Source of the DNA: a virus
DNA length: 36,945 nucleotides
Direction: 5' to 3' (one strand)
Virus record (IMG/VR): IMGVR_UViG_3300049216_000627
Coordinates: 1-36,945 of that record
Part shown: positions 14,912 through 20,997 of the stretch, piece after piece
Numbering within the stretch: position 1 is the first letter of the stretch
Layout: each line of letters starts with the position of its first letter
Notes under the pieces: generated by a model
The model's input: only the letters and a program-made list of their open reading frames with translations
What the model was told of the DNA's origin: nothing
Database searches by the model: none
Translations under genes and position numbers: made by a program

Positions 14912-15841
14912 GTGCCTGAAAATGACAAAGTTCCAAATTGGGCAGCCTTCATCAAAAACGCGCGTCTGAGGCGCAAGATGAGCCAACAGTCGCTGGCGGA
15001 GGCAGTAGGAACAACACAGTCAAACGTTGCCAAGTGGGAGCGGGGGGCCTACAAGCCATCGCCCCAGCTCTTCCTAAAGTTGTCAACTGTTTTCGAGGGA
15101 GAGTTCGAGATGCCGGCTTTTATGGAATGGGGGGGCGTTCCGAAGGAGTACTTCCTCGGCGCGACCCAACCCAACATGATGCCGACAGTCGTAGCGGAGG
15201 CCGCGATCCGCGATGCACAGATGTCTCGCGCTGTTGATCTGGCAGCAGCAGGTCTTCTGAAGGAAGGTGATATTCGGATGGTGCCCTTGCTTCGCGATCC
15301 CGCTGCAGCAGGTACGCCTCACGCCATCGACGAGACGGTGATTGAGCGGCTTGTTCCCATCCCAGAGGATTGGCTGCCGTCTGGCGGCGAGCTGTTTATG
15401 CTCAAAGTCGAAGGTGATTCGATGTCCCCTGTCATTCTCGATGGGGCTCTGGTGATCGTCGACGTGTCGCAGAACGACCCGCGCAAGCTGGCCAACGCTA
15501 TCGTGGTAGCTAACGATGGGGGCGTTGCTCTCAAGTGGCTCTGCGAGGACCGGGGCACGTACCTGCTGGCTCCGAATTATGTTTCTGCGAGCCACCCCGT
15601 GCGAGTGCTGAAAAAGGGCAGCAGCGTCATCGGAAGAGTCGTCAAGTGGATCGGCGAGCCACCGCTTCCGAAGATCTTCGTCCGTGACGATGGCGGCATG
15701 GAACATGAGCGACGGTACTGCAACATCGGCAGAGACCCTGATCGGCGATCCCCCCCCCAAGTGATTGAAAATAAAGAGGATGCTGTGGCGTCAAAAGAAG
15801 ACCGGATCGGCGAGCCACCACCACCGCCGAAGAAGAGGTGA
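14912..15841 (+). CDS. LexA/CI-type self-cleaving phage repressor
   Basis: The 309-residue protein starts at GTG 14912, with AAGGGG 5 bases upstream. Residues 12-60 form an HTH_3 domain (ARLRRKMSQQSLAEAVGTTQ, SNVAKWERG). Residues 145-248 are a peptidase S24 domain with Ser170 (VEGDSMSP) and Lys208 (GVALKWL). Ala133-Gly134 lies 36 residues before the serine, matching LexA spacing (35), so RecA-stimulated self-cleavage and SOS induction are likely. This differs from Mu, whose repressor lacks S24. The last 60 residues form a charged, Pro-rich extension that contains a C9 tract (15,750-15,758) and a repeat of an upstream IGEPP segment. It represses the divergent early operon. Confidence 0.9.
   Translation: MPENDKVPNWAAFIKNARLRRKMSQQSLAEAVGTTQSNVAKWERGAYKPSPQLFLKLSTVFEGEFEMPAFMEWGGVPKEYFLGATQPNMMPTVVAEAAIRDAQMSRAVDLAAAGLLKEGDIRMVPLLRDPAAAGTPHAIDETVIERLVPIPEDWLPSGGELFMLKVEGDSMSPVILDGALVIVDVSQNDPRKLANAIVVANDGGVALKWLCEDRGTYLLAPNYVSASHPVRVLKKGSSVIGRVVKWIGEPPLPKIFVRDDGGMEHERRYCNIGRDPDRRSPPQVIENKEDAVASKEDRIGEPPPPPKKR
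15648..15819 (+). repeat. 16-bp direct repeat inside the repressor gene
   Basis: The same 16 bases (ggatcggcgagccacc) occur at 15648-15663 and 15804-15819, 156 bases apart and therefore in frame. They encode WIGEPP at the end of the S24 domain and RIGEPP at the end of the protein. The repeat suggests that the C-terminal extension arose by a short duplication, and recombination between the copies would remove 52 codons. Confidence 0.8.
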
Positions 15842-15843
15842 AG

Positions 15844-16131
15844 ATGTTTGAAGTCCAGCCAGTGAAGACGGCGCTCCATGAAGAGATAGAGCTGGGCCGA
15901 AAGGCCTCCAGCGCGGGTGAGGTGTTCCAGGTCTACGCGGGCATCTGTGTAGGCCTCTTTGCGCTCTGCTTCGGGGCTTCCATGTCTCGCGTGGGAGGCG
16001 ACAGCGACTGGCAGCTCATGTTCATCGCCGGCTTCATCGCTGGCGTCGTCGTCGGTCTTTTGCCGTTCTTCCTCGCCCGTGCATGGGTGCTGGATCTGCG
16101 CCGTCGGCAGATGTACATGGATCGAAGTTAG
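15844..16131 (+). CDS. Small membrane protein co-transcribed with the repressor
   Basis: The 95-residue protein has two membrane segments (about 35-52, YAGICVGLFALCFGASM, and about 61-83, LMFIAGFIAGVVVGLLPFFL) joined by a short polar loop, with basic ends (LDLRRRQMYMDRS). It starts 3 bases after the repressor stop, with GAGGTG acting as ribosome site. A membrane protein expressed with the repressor in the lysogen is a good position for superinfection exclusion, but nothing in the sequence proves it. Confidence 0.6.
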   Translation: MFEVQPVKTALHEEIELGRKASSAGEVFQVYAGICVGLFALCFGASMSRVGGDSDWQLMFIAGFIAGVVVGLLPFFLARAWVLDLRRRQMYMDRS

Positions 16132-16171
16132 GCCGCTCGCTAATTCCGGCGTGCGGAGAGATGATGGAGCC

Positions 16172-16284
16172 ATGAACGCACCCTTTGCATGGCCGGGCGG
16201 CAAACGATCCCTCGTGCCAACCCTCTTGTCTCTTCTGCCGGAGTGATCGCCAACTACCCGATCAGCCTGCCGAAGGCGGCGTGA
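16172..16284 (+). pseudogene. Collapsed Dam-type DNA adenine methylase gene
   Basis: The first 24 codons read MNAPFAWPGGKRSLVPTLLS, then LLPE, and match the N-terminus of D12-class N6-adenine methylases (Dam), including the AWPGGK AdoMet-binding motif. A stop follows at once. In the next frame the sequence reads VIANYPISLPKAA and then stops, which resembles the usual EVLI.NYP C-terminus of the same enzymes. All sequence between, normally 200 or more codons, including the DPPY catalytic motif, is missing. This looks like a deletion that joined both ends of a former gene. The 5' part still has a GGAG upstream and could make a 24-residue peptide. Confidence 0.65.
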
Positions 16285-16319
16285 TAGGCTTGATTCGTAA
16301 AGTTTGAGCGGAGGTAGCT

Positions 16320-16517
16320 ATGAGCGACGGTACGGCGCTGCTGCAAGATGAGGCTCAAGAGGCATCGGAGCATACGCGTGGATTCGAGTACGCTCTCCGG
16401 AACGTGACGCTGGCGCTGACACGGCAGATCGACGGAGAGAGCAACGAGGACATCAAACTCGGCTTACGCATTGCCTTGAGAACTGTTCAGTCGTACAACG
16501 GCTTCCTCTCGAAATAA
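16320..16517 (+). CDS. Small LuxR-type HTH protein; candidate late activator
   Basis: The 65-residue protein ends with GESNEDIKLGLRIALRTVQS and YNGFLSK, which follows the LuxR/GerE HTH pattern G.SN.EI...L.I...TV..Y closely. The N-terminal 30 residues are acidic and helical. GGAGG lies 5 bases before the ATG, a strong site. It is the last gene before a rho-independent terminator, and the late operon begins immediately after. A short DNA-binding protein at the early/late boundary is where Mu-like phages need their late activator (Mu C); this assignment is an inference from position and motif. Confidence 0.5.
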   Translation: MSDGTALLQDEAQEASEHTRGFEYALRNVTLALTRQIDGESNEDIKLGLRIALRTVQSYNGFLSK

Positions 16518-16533
16518 ACAGACACCCGAACAG

Positions 16534-16569
16534 AGAGGCCCGGCGCTCACGCGTCGGGCCTCTTTGTTT
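16534..16569 (+). terminator. Rho-independent terminator
   Basis: A 9-bp stem, AGAGGCCCG (16534-16542) with CGGGCCTCT (16555-16563), encloses a 12-base loop and is followed by TTGTTTG. It ends the repressor/HTH transcript and insulates it from the late operon, which starts just downstream. Confidence 0.85.
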
Positions 16570-16572
16570 GTA

Positions 16573-16734
16573 ATGTGCGCCATCTACTGCTGGTGGGTCT
16601 GCTGCGGCCAGTGCGCCGCTGGGCGTGGCTTCGCGCCTATACTCTCCAACCTAATCGGTCCACCCATCCTGATGCGAAGAAAGGAGAAGGTGTGGCCGGA
16701 TGTCCAGAGCGGGCAGGCCTGCGTGCCGAATTGA
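16573..16734 (+). CDS. Possible small Cys-rich peptide overlapping the repeated element
   Basis: The 53-codon frame reads MCAIYCWWVCCGQCAAGRGF, then PILSNLIGPPILMRRKEKVW. It has no ribosome site and begins right after the terminator. The same bases recur at 25,056, where the frame is broken by TGA at codon 8, so the conservation is of DNA rather than of protein. I regard the frame as probably not translated and list it only because it fills the gap before the endolysin gene. Confidence 0.15.
   Translation: MCAIYCWWVCCGQCAAGRGFAPILSNLIGPPILMRRKEKVWPDVQSGQACVPN
16574..16648 (+). promoter_or_regulatory. Late promoter candidate A (repeat copy before the lysis gene)
   Basis: This 75-bp element matches 25057-25131 at about 60 of 75 positions without gaps. 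It includes a perfect 28-bp core (16599-16626) and a perfect 12-bp start (16574-16585). Downstream of the core is TATACT (16638-16643), a good -10, with no matching -35, as expected for an activator-dependent promoter. It sits between the terminator and the endolysin gene, where Mu has Plys. The outer parts form an imperfect inverted repeat (GCGCCATCT... with ...GGCCAGTGCGC), a possible activator site. Confidence 0.55.
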
Positions 16735-16776
16735 ATCGGGCGCAGGCACCTGATGCCTGACTAAGGAGAGGATGCG

Positions 16777-17313
16777 ATGGCTAACGAAACGACCGGCGTA
16801 CCACTCGACCCCCGGCTACCCGTCCCAGGAGAACCTGCCTGGATGGCCATCGCCCGCGCCAGGATCGGCCTGCAGGAGGTGCGCGACAACGCCACCATCG
16901 TGGGCTGGGCGAAGTCGCTCAAGGGCTGGATCGCCACCTATTTCAAGAACGCGCACATCACTCCCTGGTGCGGCCTCTACATGGACAAGTGCCTGACCGA
17001 CGCCGGCTGCAAGACGCCGCAGGACAAGAGCCTGGCGGCGCTGAGCTGGCGGTTCTGGGGCAAGCCGGCGACGGGCGTCCCCGGCGCGGTGCTGGTCTTC
17101 CAGCGCCCCGGCGGCGGGCACGTCGGCTTCTACGTGGCCGAGGACGCCGAGGCGTACCACGTCCTGGGCGGCAACCAGTCAGACTCGGTCTCGATCACCC
17201 GCGTCGCGAAGGCGCGGTGCGTGGCTATCCGCTGGCCGTATGAATCCACCCCCGCCGGCAAGCCGATCCTGCTCGCCGCCAACGGTTCGCCGCTCTCGGC
17301 GGACGAGGCCTAG
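16777..17313 (+). CDS. Endolysin, TIGR02594/NlpC-CHAP-like cysteine peptidase or amidase
   Basis: The 178-residue protein matches the TIGR02594-type family: ITPWCGLYMDKCLTDAG with catalytic Cys65, LSWRFWGKP, then PGAVLVFQRP and GGGHVGFY with His115, then YHVLGGNQSDSVSI with Asn133 completing a Cys-His-Asn set. Such enzymes cut peptide or amide bonds in peptidoglycan and serve as lysins in many transposable phages. There is no signal peptide, so it needs a holin; a candidate lies at 18930. AGGAG lies 8 bases before the ATG. It is the first real gene of the late operon, corresponding to the lys position in Mu. Confidence 0.8.
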   Translation: MANETTGVPLDPRLPVPGEPAWMAIARARIGLQEVRDNATIVGWAKSLKGWIATYFKNAHITPWCGLYMDKCLTDAGCKTPQDKSLAALSWRFWGKPATGVPGAVLVFQRPGGGHVGFYVAEDAEAYHVLGGNQSDSVSITRVAKARCVAIRWPYESTPAGKPILLAANGSPLSADEA

Positions 17314-17323
17314 CTGCAAATCG

Positions 17324-17349
17324 GCAAATTGGCCAAAAAGGCAATTTGC
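17324..17349 (+). other. AT-rich hairpin between endolysin and lipoprotein genes
   Basis: GCAAATTG (17324-17331) pairs exactly with CAATTTGC (17342-17349), with GCC and GG near the A5 loop. No T tract follows. The A/T-rich stem is unusual in this GC-rich genome and could modulate the downstream transcript. Confidence 0.6.
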
Positions 17350-17392
17350 ACCATCCAGACCCACGGCCTAACGGCCACAAGGAGAACGCACT

Positions 17393-18055
17393 ATGACCAC
17401 CATGATGCAGATGCTTTACACCCGCGAGGTCAGTCGATACAGGGCGATGCGCGTCAACAGCTTCGTCGCCCTCTTGATGCTCGTACTCTGCGTGCCGATG
17501 TTCACCGGCTGCACGCCGGCACAGCAGCAGACGACGCTGCAGATTGTGACGGCGATCAACGGCAAGATCCCGGAGATCGTCGCCGGTGCGGACACGGTGG
17601 CCGCCACGATCGAGATGCTCGCGCCCAGCGATGCGGCGCTGATCGCGACCTGCGACGTGGGCTTCGACACCCTGGCCAAGAGCCTGCAGGCGATGACGGC
17701 CGCGTACATCGCCAACCCCAGCGCGACGACGCTGCAGCAGATCCAGTCGGCCCTCAATGCGCTGATCGGGAGTATCACCACCGCGACCCTGAACGTGGAC
17801 GGGATCAAGGATCCGGAGAGTCTGCGGCTGGCCAAGGCGGCGCTCAGTCAGTTCAGCACGGCGGTGACCTTCGCCTTCGCGCTGATCGCGCCCACCGAGA
17901 GTCACGCGGCACTGCTGGAGCTCCAGCGTACGCACGCGATTCAGGTAGCGGTCTTGCGGCGCAATCTGGACGAGCCGAAGCTGCGGCGCGACCTGGCCGC
18001 GCAGGGCGTCGACCTGGACCGGGCGATGGCGCAGGCGGAAGCGGCAGGTTTCTAA
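17393..18055 (+). CDS. Lipoprotein of the lysis region
   Basis: The 220-residue protein has an N-terminal hydrophobic segment (about 23-39, FVALLMLVLCVPM) ending in the lipobox FTGC (Cys40), so it should be a lipoprotein. The mature part is helical and Ala-rich. AGGAG lies 8 bases before the ATG; a second ATG 18 codons in (MRVNSF) gives a more usual signal-peptide length. It directly follows the endolysin. An outer-membrane spanin role is possible from location, but the 180-residue mature length is long for that and no partner inner-membrane spanin is obvious except the coiled-coil protein at 19289. Confidence 0.65.
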   Translation: MTTMMQMLYTREVSRYRAMRVNSFVALLMLVLCVPMFTGCTPAQQQTTLQIVTAINGKIPEIVAGADTVAATIEMLAPSDAALIATCDVGFDTLAKSLQAMTAAYIANPSATTLQQIQSALNALIGSITTATLNVDGIKDPESLRLAKAALSQFSTAVTFAFALIAPTESHAALLELQRTHAIQVAVLRRNLDEPKLRRDLAAQGVDLDRAMAQAEAAGF

Positions 18056-18101
18056 CGAGCTCGGCCGTGCCCCATGGGTGGCGGCCGGATGTAGCGGGCC
18101 T

Positions 18102-18131
18102 GGCCGGAGGTTGCAACCACACCCTCCGGCC
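18102..18131 (+). other. GC-rich hairpin without T tract
   Basis: GGCCGGAGG (18102-18110) pairs perfectly with CCTCCGGCC (18123-18131) across a 12-base loop. Only purine-rich sequence follows, so it is not a classical terminator. It separates the lipoprotein gene from the next small gene. Confidence 0.6.
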
Positions 18132-18149
18132 CCAGAGTGAAGGGGTGCC

Positions 18150-18371
18150 ATGTTCCTGGGTGCGCGTGAGCCGGTGCTGCCTGTAACCGACGAGCGCAGC
18201 TGGGAGACAGGGTGCGCCGGCAAGGACAGGTATCCCTCCGAGGCTGCGGCCGAGGCGGACCTGAAACGCATCAAGGCCGAGGGCCGCCTGCACAAGGCCT
18301 GTTGGCTGGAAAGCTACCAGTGCAGTAGCTGTACGGAGTGGCACATCGGCAACAGCCGGAGGTTGAAGTGA
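18150..18371 (+). CDS. Small zinc-ribbon-like protein
   Basis: The 73-residue protein contains CAGKDRYPSEAAAEADLKRI, then a CWLESYQCSSCTEWHIGN motif. The last Cys/His group resembles the zinc-ribbon ends of short phage proteins that begin with a 'K..Y.S..AA......R' element. Such proteins are frequent in actinobacterial and acidobacterial phages and are of unknown function. AGGGG precedes the ATG, and its stop overlaps the next start. Confidence 0.6.
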   Translation: MFLGAREPVLPVTDERSWETGCAGKDRYPSEAAAEADLKRIKAEGRLHKACWLESYQCSSCTEWHIGNSRRLK

Positions 18372-18613
18372 GCGATCGTACGTGGATCAAGAGCGGAGAG
18401 GCGACCCCCGACCGGGCGTGTACGGTGCGGGTTCTCGTCGATTGGCGAGATCCAGTGAAAGTCTTCGAGGTCGACGCGGAGTGGGTTGTGTCTCCACACG
18501 CGACCCGGTACGGAGGCTACTTCTCATTCTTCTTGTTCGGCGATCGGTTCGAACGCCCGCTCGGGGAAGTCTTGGCGTGGCGATATCTAGATGGAGAGGA
18601 GCAGGCCAAGTGA
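18368..18613 (+). CDS. Small late protein, unknown
   Basis: The 81-residue protein (TVRVLVDWRDPVKVFEVDAE, GGYFSFFLFGDRFERPLGEV) is probably a small beta-rich domain. GTG 18368 has GGAGG 5 bases upstream and overlaps the previous stop (GTGA), and its own stop overlaps the next GTG. No family recognised. Confidence 0.6.
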   Translation: MSDRTWIKSGEATPDRACTVRVLVDWRDPVKVFEVDAEWVVSPHATRYGGYFSFFLFGDRFERPLGEVLAWRYLDGEEQAK

Positions 18614-18855
18614 TTACAGCAAAGTTGACGCCGGCGAAGTTCCAGGAGCTGGCCGGGAAGTTGGAGCAGGAAGAGGGTCTGACGCTGACCGGCAACGCCG
18701 GCAGGCTGCAGAAGAACGGCGTCACGGCCGACTGGAAGTACGACGGTGCGAACCTGACGATCCAGGTCACCCACCACCCCTTCATCGTGTCGAGTTCGTT
18801 CTGCGAGGGAGAGCTGAAAACAGCCCTCGCCGAGCAGGGTGTGGTCTGCCAGTAG
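18610..18855 (+). CDS. Small late protein, unknown
   Basis: The 81-residue protein (KLTPAKFQELAGKLEQEEGL, GVTADWKYDGANLTIQVTHH, PFIVSSSFCEGELKTAL) has a helix, strands and a closing helix. It looks like a small YjfB- or DUF-type domain but I cannot name it. GTG start, 4-base overlap with the previous gene. Its neighbours are lysis genes; no function assigned. Confidence 0.6.
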   Translation: MITAKLTPAKFQELAGKLEQEEGLTLTGNAGRLQKNGVTADWKYDGANLTIQVTHHPFIVSSSFCEGELKTALAEQGVVCQ

Positions 18856-18929
18856 CCAAATAAGGCGCGCCAGCCCTGACAGGCATATTTCCGGCCCACG
18901 GCGGGCCATCACAGAAAGCGAGTTGGACG

Positions 18930-19292
18930 ATGAAAGCGACCCTCACCAGCCTCCTCGGCTGGCTCTCCGGCAAAAAGACCTACCTGCTCGCCGCCATCCT
19001 CCTCCTGACGGTGGGAGTTTTCGTCTTCCTCGGCCGCCTGACGCCCCAGGTTGCGATGACTGTCGCGCTGGTCTTCCTCGGTCTGTTCGCGGCCAGCTTC
19101 CGCGACGCCCTGGCGAAACACCAGGCGCAGGTGATTCAGTTCCTGGAGGACACCGCCCTGGTCGGCAAGCTGACGTTGGCGAAGAATGGGAAGGCGGCTG
19201 CCATTGCCGGCGTGGCCCTGGCGACTGACGCCTCCGAGCTGGTCGGCCAGATCCAGGCCGAGCAGGCTTCGGCGGGAGTTTCTGCAAAGTGA
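18930..19292 (+). CDS. Holin-like membrane protein
   Basis: The 120-residue protein has two hydrophobic segments (about 18-35, YLLAAILLLTVGVFVFLG, and about 40-57, VAMTVALVFLGLFAASFR) after a basic N-terminus (WLSGKKT). A soluble, Ala-rich C-terminal half follows. Size, topology and position after the endolysin are those expected for a class II holin, which would release the cytoplasmic endolysin. No family-specific motif is visible. A weak GAG precedes the ATG. Its stop overlaps the next GTG. Confidence 0.5.
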   Translation: MKATLTSLLGWLSGKKTYLLAAILLLTVGVFVFLGRLTPQVAMTVALVFLGLFAASFRDALAKHQAQVIQFLEDTALVGKLTLAKNGKAAAIAGVALATDASELVGQIQAEQASAGVSAK

Positions 19293-19960
19293 CGACCCCT
19301 GCGTCCCAAGATGTCGTCGTCGCGCCGGCCAAGCCGTCCTTCGCAGACCAGCTGCGTCAGTCCGCCGTGGTTGGCGGCGGGATCGCGGGAGGTCTTCTCG
19401 GGGTAGGAACGATTGGCTGGTCGATTGTTGAGCTCCTCAAGGAGGAGCCGGGTATCTGGTCTAGGCTTCTGGTGCAGTGGGGACCGTGGGCATTCTTCTC
19501 AGCCCTGTGTGTGTGGTGCCTGAACACCTGGATACTCGCGAACATCCGAGCGCGCGAGCGGACGGATGAGCGCTTGGCGGTTGTGTTTGACCGAGTAGCT
19601 GCCGGGCTGGAGCGCTCGGCGAAGGCGGCTGAAGAGAACGCCGAGGGAGTCAAGCGGTCCGCTATGGCCGCCGAAGAGAACGCGGCCGGCGTGAGGGCGA
19701 TGGCCGCCGCACAGCAGCAGGCGGCCGACAAGGATGACCGCCAGATGCAGGAGTTGCAAACGCTGACCTCCTACACCTCTCAGGAGTCGGAGCGGCAGTC
19801 TGGGGCTCTCCGCCATATCGCCGAGGTCACGGCGAGCAACTCAGAGGGTATCAAGAAGATTCTGGAGCGGCTGGACGATCGGCAGCCCGTAGACATCGGT
19901 TCCGTGGTCAATGCAGCGATCACCGAATACAGACGCAATGAACAGGCGCAGGGGGCCTAG
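19289..19960 (+). CDS. Membrane-anchored coiled-coil protein of the lysis region
   Basis: The 223-residue protein has two hydrophobic stretches (about 27-48, VVGGGIAGGLLGVGTIGWSI, and 66-85, PWAFFSALCVWCLNTW). A long helical C-terminal part contains a tandem repeat (AAEENAEGVKRS, then AAEENAAGVRAM) and Gln/Glu-rich heptads. It resembles the general plan of lysis accessory or inner-membrane spanin proteins. GTG start overlapping the holin-like gene (GTGA). Role in envelope disruption is inferred from context. Confidence 0.5.
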   Translation: MTTPASQDVVVAPAKPSFADQLRQSAVVGGGIAGGLLGVGTIGWSIVELLKEEPGIWSRLLVQWGPWAFFSALCVWCLNTWILANIRARERTDERLAVVFDRVAAGLERSAKAAEENAEGVKRSAMAAEENAAGVRAMAAAQQQAADKDDRQMQELQTLTSYTSQESERQSGALRHIAEVTASNSEGIKKILERLDDRQPVDIGSVVNAAITEYRRNEQAQGA

Positions 19961-20278
19961 ATGGGTATCGCAACCGTAGCTATGATGAAGCGCCTTCGTG
20001 GCCGCATCCTTCTCCTGCTCTGCACGAACCACGACGACCAGGAGTCGCGGCTGGACAGCAGCGCCCTCTGGAGCGTGCTGTTCAACCGGATGCGGTTCGA
20101 CGTGAGTCGCGACCAAGTCTTGACCTGCCTGCAGGACCTGAAGGGTCGCGGCTACATCGATTTCATCCAGCAGCGCGACTATGACAAGGGCAAGACCTAC
20201 ATCGTGATGATCGAGCTGTGCCCGAAGGGGCGCGACCTGCTCGAGGGCACGATTGAAGATGCCGCCGTGGAGCTTTAG
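19961..20278 (+). CDS. Winged-helix-like protein upstream of the packaging genes
   Basis: The 105-residue protein reads MKRLRGRILLLLCTNHDDQE, then LWSVLFNRMRFDVSRDQVLT, then CLQDLKGRGYIDFIQQRDYD. The layout of helices followed by a recognition helix and a beta wing matches winged-helix proteins that occupy the slot before the gp27-like gene in many Mu-like phages. It may act with the small packaging protein in recognising phage DNA. It starts right after the previous stop. Confidence 0.6.
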   Translation: MGIATVAMMKRLRGRILLLLCTNHDDQESRLDSSALWSVLFNRMRFDVSRDQVLTCLQDLKGRGYIDFIQQRDYDKGKTYIVMIELCPKGRDLLEGTIEDAAVEL

Positions 20279-20280
20279 CC

Positions 20281-20997
20281 ATGGCCAAGACAAAAGGAAC
20301 GCCCCGGCCAAAGACTGGCGAGCCGCGCAAGACGAAGCAGCCGCTATTGATCGACCTGCTGCCCGTAGAGGTGCGGGATACGATCCTGTTCCTCCACAAC
20401 ACACGCGGCAAGAGTTTCGAGGACATTGCCGCCTACTCGGCCGAGCCGGTTGGGCCTGGCAAGCTCGGCTTCATTCGCTGGTCGAAGCTGCCACCGGATG
20501 TGCTGGCGCAATTCCCAGAGCGCCGACTCGCACGGACCACGCTGCATCGCTGGCATGACCTTCGGTTCGCCCAGGACAAGAAGGACATCTATGCCCGGTC
20601 GGCGATGGCCCGCGAGATCGCCGATGCGTTCAGCAAGTCGGTGGTCGAGGGAGGCAATGGCGCGGTCCTCGCTGCGGCGCGAGACACCTTCATGATCGCC
20701 ATGTCGGAAGATCCAACGGCCGCAGGCCGTGCCAGGGCGGCGAAGTCGCTGATCGCCTTGGCGGAGGTGATGCAGACCGCCCGCGCCAACGACATCAAGG
20801 AGCGGAAGGTTGCCGTCGATGAACGGAAGTTGAAGGCAATGGAGGAGCGCGAGCGGCTTTCGATGGCGAAGCTCCGCGCCGAGGCCGACAAGCTCAAGCG
20901 GAAGGCGAAGACGGGGAAGGTCACCCCCGAGGACATGGACCGCGTGTACGAGCGCGTGTTTGGGCCGAAGCCGGCTCCGACCGAGGCGGCGGCCTGA
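20281..20997 (+). CDS. DUF3486 (Mu gp27-like) probable small terminase subunit
   Basis: The 238-residue protein resembles the DUF3486 family: KQPLLIDLLPVEVRDTILFL, then RRLARTTLHRWHDLRFAQD as an HTH-like region, then a long helical body (KVAVDERKLKAMEERERLSM) and a basic C-terminus (KLKRKAKTGKVTPEDMDRVY). In Mu-like phages this gene immediately precedes the large terminase and is thought to be the DNA-recognition subunit. Only 2 bases separate it from the previous gene, and it overlaps the terminase start (TGATG). Confidence 0.8.
   Translation: MAKTKGTPRPKTGEPRKTKQPLLIDLLPVEVRDTILFLHNTRGKSFEDIAAYSAEPVGPGKLGFIRWSKLPPDVLAQFPERRLARTTLHRWHDLRFAQDKKDIYARSAMAREIADAFSKSVVEGGNGAVLAAARDTFMIAMSEDPTAAGRARAAKSLIALAEVMQTARANDIKERKVAVDERKLKAMEERERLSMAKLRAEADKLKRKAKTGKVTPEDMDRVYERVFGPKPAPTEAAA

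Noticed and set aside
16575-16760. 61-codon frame starting MRHLLLVGLLRPV, with a similar start at 25058
   Set aside because: It exists only because the same DNA element is duplicated; the frames diverge immediately after the repeated core.
18102-18131. Terminator after the lipoprotein gene
   Set aside because: Strong stem but no T tract, and the following genes have no visible promoter, so transcription must pass through.
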